Assembly (NCBI RefSeq): GCF_900149685.1
Contig: NZ_LT702999.1
Coordinates: 2,294,001-2,358,000, forward strand
Source of the DNA: Erythrobacter sp. Alg231-14
GTDB lineage: Bacteria > Pseudomonadota > Alphaproteobacteria > Sphingomonadales > Sphingomonadaceae
DNA: 64,000 nucleotides
Direction of reading: 5' to 3'
Shown: positions 1-8,538 of the stretch, piece by piece
Position numbering within the stretch: position 1 is the stretch's first letter
Layout of the letters: each line of letters opens with the position of its first letter
The notes under the pieces: generated by a model
Told to the model about the DNA's origin: nothing
Database searches by the model: none
The model's input: the letters and a program-made list of their open reading frames with translations, nothing else
Translations under genes and position numbers: made by a program

Positions 1-627
1 CGTCGAAGAAACCCGCATCCGACCCAAGGCAAACAGCAAGGCGAGCGAGATACCACCACCGATTAGCATGTCCACTTTGATTTCGCCGGTGTAAAACAAA
101 GCGATGACGGTGATCGCGCCGATGTCGTCAATCACGGCGATGGCCAACAACAACGCCTTCATCGCAACCGGAACACGCGGACCAAGCAAGGACAAAATGC
201 CCAGTGCAAAGGCGATATCGGTGGCCGCTGGGATGGCCCATCCACCGATACTTTCGGGCGAATTGTAGTTGAATCCCACATAAATCAGCGCCGGTATCGC
301 CATGCCGCCCACAGCGGCGGCCAATGGCAAAGACGCTTTGTCCATGGTGGATAATTGGCCGCTTATGATTTCGCGCTTAACCTCCAGCCCGATTAGAAAG
401 AAGAATATCGCCATCAGGCCATCATTGATCCAAAGCAAAAGCGCTTTGTTGATCGAAAAATCGCCAAAGGAGACGTTCAGTTTCGTCTCCAGCGTTCCAA
501 AATACACCGAGGCCAGCGGCGTGTTGGCGATGATCAACGCCAATCCTGCGGCAACGATCAAGACGATCCCACCCGCGCTTTCCTGTTTCAGGAAGTCTTT
601 GAGGGCTTCACTAACTCTATTGATCAT
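1..627 (-). CDS. nhaA: Na+/H+ antiporter NhaA (partial, C-terminus outside window)
   Basis: An inner-membrane antiporter that exchanges Na+ for H+ in pH and sodium homeostasis. The minus strand reads 209 uninterrupted codons from ATG at 627 to the window edge. The N-terminus has the family's DFLKQESAGGIVLIVAA opening. It is followed by WINDGLMAIFFFLIGLEVKRE, then by the ATDIAFALG segment and the AVIDDIGAI segment. These last two carry the paired aspartates used for ion binding in NhaA. Several hydrophobic helices are visible. About half of a normal 390-residue NhaA is present. It is divergent from the RND efflux operon. The family call is secure; only completeness is unknown. Confidence 0.95.
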   Translation of the reverse strand, partial: MINRVSEALKDFLKQESAGGIVLIVAAGLALIIANTPLASVYFGTLETKLNVSFGDFSINKALLLWINDGLMAIFFFLIGLEVKREIISGQLSTMDKASLPLAAAVGGMAIPALIYVGFNYNSPESIGGWAIPAATDIAFALGILSLLGPRVPVAMKALLLAIAVIDDIGAITVIALFYTGEIKVDMLIGGGISLALLFALGRMRVSST

Positions 628-826
628 TTTGAGGGGCGCACCTGGTCCATTGTTTCGGTCTATTGCTGCCTTAACGTACAATCGCGACATCGGTGCCCGA
701 TTATTGGGTGGGATGCACAAATTTTGCCGAATCGGACGCGACCGCCTATGTCAAGGAATGACCCGTCGTAGACGGGATACGGTGTGACGATCCAAAGCGT
801 AAATTGATTGACTTCAGGGGATTGCG

Positions 827-1912
827 GTGAATTCTCCACGAGACGGATTGATGAATAAGCGGGTTGCCCGCTTTGCCACCATGTTTCTAGCTGGGTTGGC
901 TTTGGCTGCGTGCGATATCGCGCCGCAAGAACAAGGTCCGGCTCCGCCACGTCCGGCCAAGCTTTTGACGTTGGAACGGGCGTCAAGCCAAGCGTCGAAC
1001 AGTTTGCCCGCCGTGGTCCGTTCGGTTCGCAACACCGATTTGGCATTCCAAGTTGGTGGGCAAATTACCGAATGGAACGTCATCGACGGAGCGCGCTTTC
1101 AACGCGGCGATGTTATCGCAAGTCTGGATTCGCGCAGTTTCCAAGCGGCGTTGGCGCAAGCAGAGGCGCAGTATACAAACGCCGAAAGCGAGTATCAGCG
1201 CGCTTTAAGATTGATCGAAGAAGACGCCATTTCGCGCAGCGTCGTAGAAAATCGCGAAGCGCAATTGCAAGTGGCTCAGGCGACGCTCGACACGGCGCGA
1301 AAGAACCTATCGGACACCGTGCTTCGAGCGCCTTTTAGCGGCGGCGTTGGCCGGGCCAATGTGGAACAATTCCAAAATGTGGCGCCCCAACAATCGGTCT
1401 TGGTGTTGCAAAGCCGCGCCGTCGAAGCGGTTGTGAATGTGCCGGCAAGCTTTGTTTTGAATTCCAATCGCACCCGCTATTTCAACGTCGAAGTTGAATT
1501 GGACGCGGCCCCCGGTCAGCGCTTCTCAGCGACTTTTCGCGAAGCGGTGGGGCAAGCAGACAGCTCGACACAGACGTTCGAGGCGCATTTTGGTTTTGAG
1601 CCGCCCGATGAACTCGTCGTGTTGACGGGTATGACCGCGACGTTGTTCTTTGAAACAGAGGATATTGCGACCGACGAAGCAGAAGTCGGTGTGGCCGTCC
1701 CTCTTGCGGCCGTGATGACGCAAGAGGATCAACGGTATGTGTGGATCGTAACCGGGACTGATCGGGTTTTGGAACGGCGCGATGTTCAACTTGCCGATGG
1801 CGTCGGCGAAACCTTGGTCGTGGTGGACGGGTTGGAAATTGGCGATACTATTGTTGCTGCCGGTGGGGCGTATCTTCAGGCCGGGGATCGTGTGCGCACA
1901 TGGCAAGAATGA
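827..1912 (+). CDS. RND efflux periplasmic adaptor lipoprotein (HlyD/AcrA family)
   Basis: Periplasmic adaptor that joins the inner-membrane RND pump to the outer membrane channel encoded downstream. The N-terminus is a lipoprotein signal with lipobox LAAC. It is followed by a barrel-sandwich/lipoyl half (FQVGGQITEWNVIDGARFQRGDVI), a coiled-coil hairpin with Q/A-rich repeats, and the second lipoyl half (VLRAPFSGGVGR). I use GTG at 827 because AGGGG sits 6 nt upstream; an ATG at 851 is a possible alternative and gives a shorter signal peptide. At 361 aa it has normal family length. It is first gene of a three-gene operon. The substrate cannot be inferred. Confidence 0.9.
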   Translation: MNSPRDGLMNKRVARFATMFLAGLALAACDIAPQEQGPAPPRPAKLLTLERASSQASNSLPAVVRSVRNTDLAFQVGGQITEWNVIDGARFQRGDVIASLDSRSFQAALAQAEAQYTNAESEYQRALRLIEEDAISRSVVENREAQLQVAQATLDTARKNLSDTVLRAPFSGGVGRANVEQFQNVAPQQSVLVLQSRAVEAVVNVPASFVLNSNRTRYFNVEVELDAAPGQRFSATFREAVGQADSSTQTFEAHFGFEPPDELVVLTGMTATLFFETEDIATDEAEVGVAVPLAAVMTQEDQRYVWIVTGTDRVLERRDVQLADGVGETLVVVDGLEIGDTIVAAGGAYLQAGDRVRTWQE

Positions 1913-1955
1913 TTGCACGCGGTAACCAACGGTATTGGCAAGAGGAACAGGGCAC

Positions 1956-4900
1956 GTGATCGATATCGCGGCCTATTCAATTCGCAACCGCTTGGTGATG
2001 TGGTTGGTGATCCTGTTGTCTTTGTTGGCGGGCTGGTTGGCGTACAGCAACATGCCGCGTTTCGAAGACCCGGAATTCACCATTCGGCAAGCGCAGATCT
2101 TCACGCCCTATCCCGGCGGCAGCCCCGAAGAGGTTGCGCGCGAAGTGTCCGCGCCTCTCGAAGAGGCGCTGCAGGATATGGCCGAGGTAAAAGAGATCCG
2201 ATCGGTGTCATCATCGGGCTTTTCGGAAATCTCGGTTGAGATAAAATTTGAAGAATCCGCAACGCGCGAAGAATTGCAGATCATTTGGACCAAATTGCGC
2301 AACAAGGTCCGCGATGCCGCCGCCGAATTGCCGCCGGGCGCCGGGACCAGTCAGGTTTTCGATGAATTCGGCGACGTGTTTGGCATCTATTATGTGTTGA
2401 CCGGCGATGGTTATTCGATGGCGGAGCTGCGGACATACGCCAAGACCCTGCGTCAAGAATTGCTGGCCGTACCCGGCGTCGGCAAGATCAACTTGGCCGG
2501 TGAACAAGATGAGGTGATCTATGTAGAGATCACGCGCCAAAACGCGGCGGCATTGGGTACAACGGTCAATGCGATCTTTGATCAACTCTCCACACAAAAC
2601 GCCGTGGTTGCCGGAGGAACAGTTGAGGTTGGTGGCCAACGATTGGTGATCTCCCCAAGCGGCGATATCGATTCCGTCGAAGCGATCTCAAACTTGCTGG
2701 TGACGTCGGGCGAAGGGCGCGTCGCGCAATTGCGCGACATTGCGCAAGTGTCCCGCGGATTGCGCGAACCCGCCGAATTTCTAACCTATTATGACGGCGA
2801 ACCGGCATTGGTGATGGGGATCGCAGCGGTTTCGGGATCGAATGTGGTTGCGGTTGAGCGCGCGCTCGCTGCGCGATTGATCGAATTGGAGGCGGAAAAA
2901 CCGTCGGGCATGGTCCTCCATGAATTCTACAATCAGGGCAAAGTTGTTAATCAATCGGTGTCCGACTTTGTCGTCAATGTGATCATCGCTTTGGCGATTG
3001 TGATCGGCACGTTGTTTGTCTTCATGGGCTTTAAATCGGGTCTTGTGATTGGGATTGGCCTTGTCCTCACAATCGCGGCGACATTGGGCACGATGTATAT
3101 GGGCGACATCCCGATGCACCGGATTTCGCTTGGCGCATTGATCATCGCGTTGGGCATGTTGGTCGACAACGCTATTGTTGTGACAGACGGCATCCTTACC
3201 GGGTGTCAACGCGGGCGAAAGATCGTCGATATCGCCAGCGATGTGGTGAGACGTTCGATGTGGCCATTGTTGGGCGGCACGATCGTCGGCATTTTGGCTT
3301 TTGCGCCGATTGGATTGGCGCCCGGTGAAGTTGCGGAATTCACCGGCGACCTGTTCTGGGTGATTTTGATATCGCTTTTGTACAGTTGGGTTTTCGCGAT
3401 CACGTTGACGCCGTTTCTATGCTCGATCCTTTTCAAATCGGTCGAGGATCAATGCAGAGAGGGTGACGCATCGATTGATGAGCAATCCGAAGGCCGCGCT
3501 ATGTCCGCTTTCAAGCGGTTGGTCGGGCAACTTGTGGCCAAACGATATGCGACAATCGGCGGAGCTGCCGCTTTGTTTGCGGCATCGGCCGCCGGCTTCT
3601 TCTTTGTGACACCGGGCTTTTTCCCGGCATCGACCACGCCCCAAATGGTGGTCGATTATTGGATGCCGGAAGGCACGGATATCGCGGCGACCGATGCGGA
3701 TATGCGCGCGCTTCAAGAATATGTGTCCACATTGGAAGGGGTGGAGCATGTCCACACTCTCGTTGGGCGGGGCACGCTTCGCTATATGTTGACTTATCAA
3801 TTCGAGAGCTCGAACCCGGCCTATGGACAATTGCTGGTCAAACTGGATGATTACGGTCGGCTCGATACGCTGATCCCTCAGGTCCAAGCGCATATCGACG
3901 ACAATTACACCCAAGCGCAGGGAAAGGTGTGGCGGTTTGTTTTGGGCCCGGGCGGCGGGTCAAAGGTCGAGGCCACATTCTCTGGACCCAATCCTGAGGT
4001 TTTGCGCTCCCTCGCATTGCAAGCGCAGGCGGCTTTCCGTGAAGATGGCGGTGCGATTGCGGTCAAAGACAATTGGCGGCAGCCTGTTCCAACGATTGAA
4101 CCGGTCTATTCAGAGGTGAAAGGCAGGCTTTCCGGGGTTAGCCGATCCGATGTTGGAGCCGCCTTGGCGCGCAATTATTCGGGGCAACAGGTTGGTGTCT
4201 ATCGTGAGAATGACGATTTGATCCCGATAATGTCGCGCGCGCCGGAGAACGAACGGCAAGGCGTCGCTAATATGGGATCGATCCTTGTTATTTCGCCGAC
4301 GGGCGCGGCTGTTCCGATTGAACAGGTCACCGATGGCATCGCAACCGTTTGGCGTGACAGTCGATTGCGCCGCACCGACAATGTCTGGTCGATCAAGGCG
4401 CAGGCTGATCCGGCGCCCGGTGTGTTGGCCGGCGATTTACAGGCTCGCGTGGAACCATTGGTCGAAGCGATTGAGTTGCCGCCGGGTTATTCACTTGTAT
4501 GGGATGGCGAATCCGGCAGCAGCTCTGAAGCGAATGGCCAATTGGCTGGAGCCATCCCTTTCGGGTTCGGCGCGATGATCCTTGTGGTAATTTTCTTGTT
4601 CAATGCGTTGCGCCAACCTTTGGTCATTTGGTCGGTTGTGCCTCTGTCGCTGTTTGGAGTCGTATTCGGATTGATCGTGATGGGCGTTCCGTTTGAATTT
4701 ATGGCGATCCTAGGGGTCTTGTCGCTTGCGGGATTGTTGATCAAAAACGCGATCGTGTTGGTGGATCAGATCGATCTGGAAATACGCGAGGGCAAGCCCC
4801 GTTATGACGCCTTGGTGGACAGCGCGGCCAGCCGGGTTAGGCCGGTATTGCTGGGGTCGGGGACGACCGTGTTAGGCGTCATTCCGCTCTTTTTCGATGC

Positions 4901-5039
4901 ATTTTTCCAATCCATGGCGGTTGTCTTGGTGTTTGGTCTTAGTTTTGCGACCGCGCTGACATTGGTTGTGGTGCCGGTTGTGTACGCTGCGGTGTTTCGC
5001 ATTGGCATGGAAGAAACGGCACAGGGGGAGACGGCATGA
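1956..5039 (+). CDS. RND superfamily efflux pump, inner-membrane subunit
   Basis: Proton-driven trimeric efflux permease of the AcrB/MexB superfamily. The 12-helix plan with two large periplasmic loops is visible: TM1 is RNRLVMWLVILLSLLAGWL, and the first porter domain starts at the YPGGSPEEVAREVSAPLEEAL motif. TM4 carries GALIIALGMLVDNAIVV, with one acidic proton-relay residue where AcrB has two. TM10 carries LSLAGLLIKNAIVLVDQ with the conserved Lys. The start is taken as GTG 1956 because AAGAGGA lies just upstream; an in-frame TTG at 1935 is possible. The stop overlaps the next gene by 4 nt (ATGA), so the pump and outer membrane factor are probably translationally coupled. The substrate is unknown. 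Confidence 0.93.
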   Translation: MIDIAAYSIRNRLVMWLVILLSLLAGWLAYSNMPRFEDPEFTIRQAQIFTPYPGGSPEEVAREVSAPLEEALQDMAEVKEIRSVSSSGFSEISVEIKFEESATREELQIIWTKLRNKVRDAAAELPPGAGTSQVFDEFGDVFGIYYVLTGDGYSMAELRTYAKTLRQELLAVPGVGKINLAGEQDEVIYVEITRQNAAALGTTVNAIFDQLSTQNAVVAGGTVEVGGQRLVISPSGDIDSVEAISNLLVTSGEGRVAQLRDIAQVSRGLREPAEFLTYYDGEPALVMGIAAVSGSNVVAVERALAARLIELEAEKPSGMVLHEFYNQGKVVNQSVSDFVVNVIIALAIVIGTLFVFMGFKSGLVIGIGLVLTIAATLGTMYMGDIPMHRISLGALIIALGMLVDNAIVVTDGILTGCQRGRKIVDIASDVVRRSMWPLLGGTIVGILAFAPIGLAPGEVAEFTGDLFWVILISLLYSWVFAITLTPFLCSILFKSVEDQCREGDASIDEQSEGRAMSAFKRLVGQLVAKRYATIGGAAALFAASAAGFFFVTPGFFPASTTPQMVVDYWMPEGTDIAATDADMRALQEYVSTLEGVEHVHTLVGRGTLRYMLTYQFESSNPAYGQLLVKLDDYGRLDTLIPQVQAHIDDNYTQAQGKVWRFVLGPGGGSKVEATFSGPNPEVLRSLALQAQAAFREDGGAIAVKDNWRQPVPTIEPVYSEVKGRLSGVSRSDVGAALARNYSGQQVGVYRENDDLIPIMSRAPENERQGVANMGSILVISPTGAAVPIEQVTDGIATVWRDSRLRRTDNVWSIKAQADPAPGVLAGDLQARVEPLVEAIELPPGYSLVWDGESGSSSEANGQLAGAIPFGFGAMILVVIFLFNALRQPLVIWSVVPLSLFGVVFGLIVMGVPFEFMAILGVLSLAGLLIKNAIVLVDQIDLEIREGKPRYDALVDSAASRVRPVLLGSGTTVLGVIPLFFDAFFQSMAVVLVFGLSFATALTLVVVPVVYAAVFRIGMEETAQGETA

Positions 5040-6451
5040 GAATTGGCGATTTTCCCCCTTTGGCCCTCTTGGCTGCTGCTGCGCTTTGTCTGAGCGGATG
5101 CGCCACGCTCAGCACGGATGCAGACATCGCCGAAGCAGCGGCGGCCAGCATCCCCGAATTGCCCGAAACGTGGGTGGTGGATGGCGCGGCGTCGGGCGAC
5201 GTGCAAGTTGGATGGATCGAGGCCGTCGGCGACCCGGTGCTCAACGCATTGGTCTTAGAAGCGCAGGCCAACAATCCGGATATCCGCGCGGTTGAGGCAA
5301 GCGTTGACGCGTCTCGCGCGATAACGCGTCAAGCACGCTCAGCCTTCTTTCCGCAGGTCAGCGGCGTGGCCAATGTCGATCAGACCGATTCCCCGCAACC
5401 GTTCGCGGTCACCGATCCGGTCTACACCCTAACCGCTCAGGCGCAGTGGGAAGCGGACTTATGGGGTCGCGTTCGAGCCGGGCGCAACGTCGCCTATGCC
5501 AGCGCGCAGGCGATCGAAGCGGATTTCCGATTTGCACAATACGCCCTAGCTCAGGCGGTAGCGTCGGCGTATTTTTCATCCATCGAAGCGCGTGAACAAG
5601 TGGGCGTGGCCCGCCGCACTGTTGAAGCATTGGCAGAAATCGATCGTATCGTTCGGGTGCGGTATCGCGAAGGCTTCGCTTCTCGCCAAGACACTGCGAT
5701 TGCAGGCTCAGATCTTGAATCGGCGCGCGATAATTTGGCTCAGGCGCAAGTGGCGGCCCGCTCATCGCGTCGGGCGCTCGAAGTGTTGTTGGGCCGATAT
5801 CCTGCCGATCAAATCGCGTTGGCGGCTCGATTGCCGGAAACGCCGCCGCCGCCGCCTGCAGGCCTTCCGTCCGATTTGTTGGAAAGACGGCCCGATGTCG
5901 TGGCCGCGGAAAGACGCGTAGCCGCCGCGTTCGCAAATTTGGACCAAACGAAAGCCGCGCAATTGCCGCTGGTTTCGTTGACTGCGTCCGGTGGCGGCAC
6001 GTCAACGGACTTGTTCAATATTTTGAACGGGCCAAGTCTGCTTTGGTCGATCGCGGGCAATGTCTTGCAACCGATTTTCGATGGTGGCTTGCGCGGCGCG
6101 CAGGAAGCGGAAGCCGATGCCAACAAACGCGCGGCTATTGCAACATATGCCAGCACAGCACTGTCGGCTTTGCGCGATGCCGAAGACAATTTGGATCAGG
6201 TGCAGGTTTTGGCCGCGCGTGAATTGATCCTTGAAAGCGCTGCCGAACAATCGGGCACCGCTTATGCCCTAACGCAATTGCAATATGCCGAAGGTGAAGT
6301 CGATCTGATCGACGTGCTCAATATCCAACAAAGGTTGTTTGCCGCCGAACGCAATTTGGTGACTATTCGCCGGGCTAGAATTGAACAATGGGTCGCGCTC
6401 AATTTGGCGTTGGGCGGATCGTGGGAAGGGGCAGAGCCGCGACCCGAATAA
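5036..6451 (+). CDS. RND efflux outer membrane factor, NodT-family lipoprotein
   Basis: TolC-fold outer membrane channel of the RND system. The N-terminal signal ends in the lipobox LSGC, indicating lipidation. It has the family's two repeats rich in alpha-helical, Ala/Gln/Arg segments, with the NodT-typical LLERRPDVVAAERRVAAAFANLDQTKAA stretch split around position 300. The second repeat contains LQPIFDGGLRGAQEAEADANKRAA. Length (471 aa) is usual. The ATG overlaps the pump stop codon. A second NodT-type gene lies at 27079 and belongs to the MacAB-like operon. Confidence 0.92.
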   Translation: MRIGDFPPLALLAAAALCLSGCATLSTDADIAEAAAASIPELPETWVVDGAASGDVQVGWIEAVGDPVLNALVLEAQANNPDIRAVEASVDASRAITRQARSAFFPQVSGVANVDQTDSPQPFAVTDPVYTLTAQAQWEADLWGRVRAGRNVAYASAQAIEADFRFAQYALAQAVASAYFSSIEAREQVGVARRTVEALAEIDRIVRVRYREGFASRQDTAIAGSDLESARDNLAQAQVAARSSRRALEVLLGRYPADQIALAARLPETPPPPPAGLPSDLLERRPDVVAAERRVAAAFANLDQTKAAQLPLVSLTASGGGTSTDLFNILNGPSLLWSIAGNVLQPIFDGGLRGAQEAEADANKRAAIATYASTALSALRDAEDNLDQVQVLAARELILESAAEQSGTAYALTQLQYAEGEVDLIDVLNIQQRLFAAERNLVTIRRARIEQWVALNLALGGSWEGAEPRPE

Positions 6452-6466
6452 ACACCGAATTCGTTA

Positions 6467-6486
6467 ATCGCCATAGAGTTGGCGAT
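6467..6486. repeat. Perfect 7-bp inverted repeat after RND operon
   Basis: ATCGCCA and TGGCGAT flank a 6-nt loop, 15 nt after the stop of the outer membrane factor gene. There is no T-run downstream, so it is not a standard intrinsic terminator. It could be an mRNA-stabilising hairpin or chance. Confidence 0.3.
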
Positions 6487-6541
6487 GGCGCGTTTCATTG
6501 ACAATTCAATCCGGTTGGCCGAACGGGCCCTCTCACACGCT

Positions 6542-6557
6542 CAGGGTACTGACCCTG
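6542..6557. promoter_or_regulatory. Palindrome upstream of flavin-reductase/TetR genes, possible operator
   Basis: CAGGGT-ACTG-ACCCTG is a perfect 6-bp dyad, 40 nt before the proposed start of the flavin-reductase gene. The neighbouring TetR gene makes this a reasonable candidate for its binding site. The link is by position only. Confidence 0.3.
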
Positions 6558-6597
6558 TTACTTGCTCAATTCCTGCGTCCATCTTTTGGAGTATCCC

Positions 6598-7134
6598 TTG
6601 CGCGACGTTCACGACACACAAGCGCCCAGCGCTGTGCCCGATCAAGCCGATGCGGCCGCCGAGTTTCGGCGCCTGATGGGTTTGTTCGCGACCGGCGTGT
6701 GTGTTGTGTCGGTTAACTCGGGCAAGGATGCGATCGCCGCTATGACGGTGAATTCGTTTGTTTCTGTTTCGCTTGATCCAATGGTGGTCTGTTGGAGCCT
6801 TCAAAACTCGTCGAGCCAATTCGATGTTTATGCGCGTGCCGATCGATTCGCTGTTAGCATCCTCGCCCAAGATCAGGCCGAGCTCGCAACACGCTATGCC
6901 GCGCGCGGCGACACGCAATTGCGCGAATTGGATTTTACGCAGAGCGCGCAAGGCCTACCTGTTGTCGCAGGGGCGTTGGGCCATTTTGAATGTCAGAAGC
7001 ACTCAGACCACTTGGTTGGCGATCACACTATGATCTTTGGTGAGGTCGCTGGGTTGCGCATTTACAGTGCATTAGATGGCCGGATTTCGCCGCTTGGCTT
7101 TTTCAATGGAAAATTTTGCAGTATCGAACAGTGA
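6598..7134 (+). CDS. Flavin reductase-like FMN-binding domain protein
   Basis: A single-domain FMN-binding split-barrel protein of the flavin reductase family, which usually supplies reduced flavin to a two-component monooxygenase or acts as an NAD(P)H:flavin oxidoreductase. The family pattern is visible: FRRLMGLFATGVCVVSV, AMTVNSFVSVSLDPMVVCWSL, and the late GDHTMIFGEV...PLGFFNGKF. TTG at 6598 is preferred because GGAG lies 7 nt upstream; this gives 178 aa. A longer reading from TTG 6562 has no ribosome site. Its stop overlaps the ATG of the TetR regulator (TGATG). No monooxygenase partner is encoded nearby, so the physiological role is open. Confidence 0.85.
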   Translation: MRDVHDTQAPSAVPDQADAAAEFRRLMGLFATGVCVVSVNSGKDAIAAMTVNSFVSVSLDPMVVCWSLQNSSSQFDVYARADRFAVSILAQDQAELATRYAARGDTQLRELDFTQSAQGLPVVAGALGHFECQKHSDHLVGDHTMIFGEVAGLRIYSALDGRISPLGFFNGKFCSIEQ

Positions 7135-7757
7135 TGGGGCAGGAAAAATCAAAACCTTCGCAGGATGACACGCGTGAAAAACTGTTGGCAGCGGCGCACA
7201 GCCAGTTTGCCGATCGGGGTTTCTACGGGGCCAGCATTGCGCAGATCGCCGGTGAAGTTGGATTGACCAAACAGGCGTTGTTGTATCATTTTAAGCGCAA
7301 AGAAGATCTCTACAGCGCCGTTCTAAAAGGTATTTCGGTGCGTTTGCTTGCGGCGCTTCGCAATCGAAATGATCGGGACCGTACACCGGCTGAACAATTC
7401 GAGCGCATGATAGCGAACCTCTATATTGCCGCGCGTGACAATCCGCTCGACACGAAAGTTTTGATGCGTGAACTTTTAGATGATCAAAGGCGCGACGCCC
7501 TGCCAAGCGAATGGTTTCTCAAAACCTGCCTCGATGAAATGGTCGATGCACTGGGCGCGATCCAATCGTTTGAACAACTTTCATTCTCTGAAAAATTCTC
7601 GCGGATTTATCTCTTAATGTCGGCGATTCAGTATTTTGCCGCGTCGGAATCGGTGATGACCCGGTTTTACGGTCCGCAAGAAGCGTCGTCGATCGCACAG
7701 GATTACCCAAAAGAATTGCGCGCGCATGTTCACAGATTGATCGAATCTGTCGAATAG
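7134..7757 (+). CDS. TetR/AcrR family transcriptional regulator
   Basis: DNA-binding repressor-type protein. The N-terminal helix-turn-helix is clear: TREKLLAAAHSQFADRGF, then ASIAQIAGEVGLTKQALLYHF followed by KRKEDLY. The C-terminal ligand-binding part is all alpha-helical and not assignable to a ligand. ATG 7134 overlaps the flavin-reductase stop, indicating coupling. An upstream in-frame TTG at 7116 lies inside that gene and is less likely. Likely targets are its own two-gene unit and possibly the RND operon just upstream, by analogy with many efflux loci; this is inference. Confidence 0.9.
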   Translation: MGQEKSKPSQDDTREKLLAAAHSQFADRGFYGASIAQIAGEVGLTKQALLYHFKRKEDLYSAVLKGISVRLLAALRNRNDRDRTPAEQFERMIANLYIAARDNPLDTKVLMRELLDDQRRDALPSEWFLKTCLDEMVDALGAIQSFEQLSFSEKFSRIYLLMSAIQYFAASESVMTRFYGPQEASSIAQDYPKELRAHVHRLIESVE

Positions 7758-7763
7758 CCCGGT

Positions 7764-8165
7764 TCAATAGAGGATCATTTGAGTGCAGCGGAAAAGCGCC
7801 AGCTTTCGCCTTGTTTCTTGATGTGTGACCGTTGATGTCCAAACTTGGGTGGTGCGGCCCAGATGGTCCGCCTCTGACCGCCCGATCAATGTCCCGTCGC
7901 TTGCCGAACCTAGAAAATTCGATTTGAGCTCTATGGTGGTGTAGCCTTTGGCCCCATCGGGCAGGGCTTGACCTGCGGCAAAGCCGCACACGCTATCGGC
8001 CAATGCGATCATGCTGGCCGCGTGCAATGCATTGGCGCCGGATCGAAGATGATGTTGTTCGATGGGCATCTTCGCCTCCAACCACCCGGCGCCTTCGTCG
8101 ATCAATGTGATGCCCATATGCGGGACCAAACCGCCCGCCGGTGGATGGAACCTTGGGTCATTCAT
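7764..8165 (-). CDS. PaaI-family hotdog-fold thioesterase
   Basis: Predicted acyl-CoA thioesterase of the PaaI/YiiD hotdog class. It has MNDPRFHPPAGGLVPHMG at the start, LRSGANALHAASMIALADSVCGFAAG in the position of the family's HGG(V)...D central helix, and KGYTTIELKSNFLG for the following strand. The proposed ATG at 8165 lies 4 nt after the cupin stop, so the gene is the last of the alcohol dehydrogenase-cupin-thioesterase unit. A longer upstream reading would run into the cupin gene. The canonical HGG is degenerate (LHAAS), and substrate is unknown. Confidence 0.82.
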   Translation of the reverse strand: MNDPRFHPPAGGLVPHMGITLIDEGAGWLEAKMPIEQHHLRSGANALHAASMIALADSVCGFAAGQALPDGAKGYTTIELKSNFLGSASDGTLIGRSEADHLGRTTQVWTSTVTHQETRRKLALFRCTQMILY

Positions 8166-8169
8166 GCGA

Positions 8170-8538
8170 TCAAATCTCCTCCGGTTCAAATGCGGTTGCC
8201 GCATCGCCAGTGTTGGGCGTGCCGTCGGCATCCATAATCAACAATTTCACTTCGCCTTTTCTCGCGCAGGGGCGATGCTCCAACCCTTTGGGAACCACGA
8301 TCATTTCACCGGGCGAAAGCCGAACAGAGCGAGTGCGAAATTCCATCTCCAATTCGCCGTCGATTACTATGAACAATTCATCGGTGTCGGTGTGATGGTG
8401 CCAGTGAAACTCCCCTTCAACTTTCGCCAATCGGATTTCATTGCCGTTGTATCGCGCGGCCAGACGCGGGGCCCAATGGTCGGAAAACAGAGCGAACTTT
8501 TCCGCCAGATTGATCGCGCTCGGGTGAGTGTCCTCCAT
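8170..8538 (-). CDS. Small cupin-domain protein
   Basis: A single-cupin protein of 122 aa. Motif 1 is visible as FHWHHHTDTDELFIVIDGE, with the three His and Glu metal ligands of the cupin fold. Motif 2 is SPGEMIVVPKGLEHRP with its His. ATG at 8538 overlaps the stop of the formaldehyde dehydrogenase gene (TGATG), so the two are probably coupled. Cupins of this size serve as isomerases, dioxygenases or metal-binding accessory proteins. The operon suggests a role near glutathione-dependent formaldehyde oxidation but does not define a reaction. Confidence 0.85.
   Translation of the reverse strand: MEDTHPSAINLAEKFALFSDHWAPRLAARYNGNEIRLAKVEGEFHWHHHTDTDELFIVIDGELEMEFRTRSVRLSPGEMIVVPKGLEHRPCARKGEVKLLIMDADGTPNTGDAATAFEPEEI

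Noticed and set aside
302..787. 161-codon plus-strand reading at the left edge
   Set aside because: Antisense of nhaA, whose family match on the minus strand is clear.
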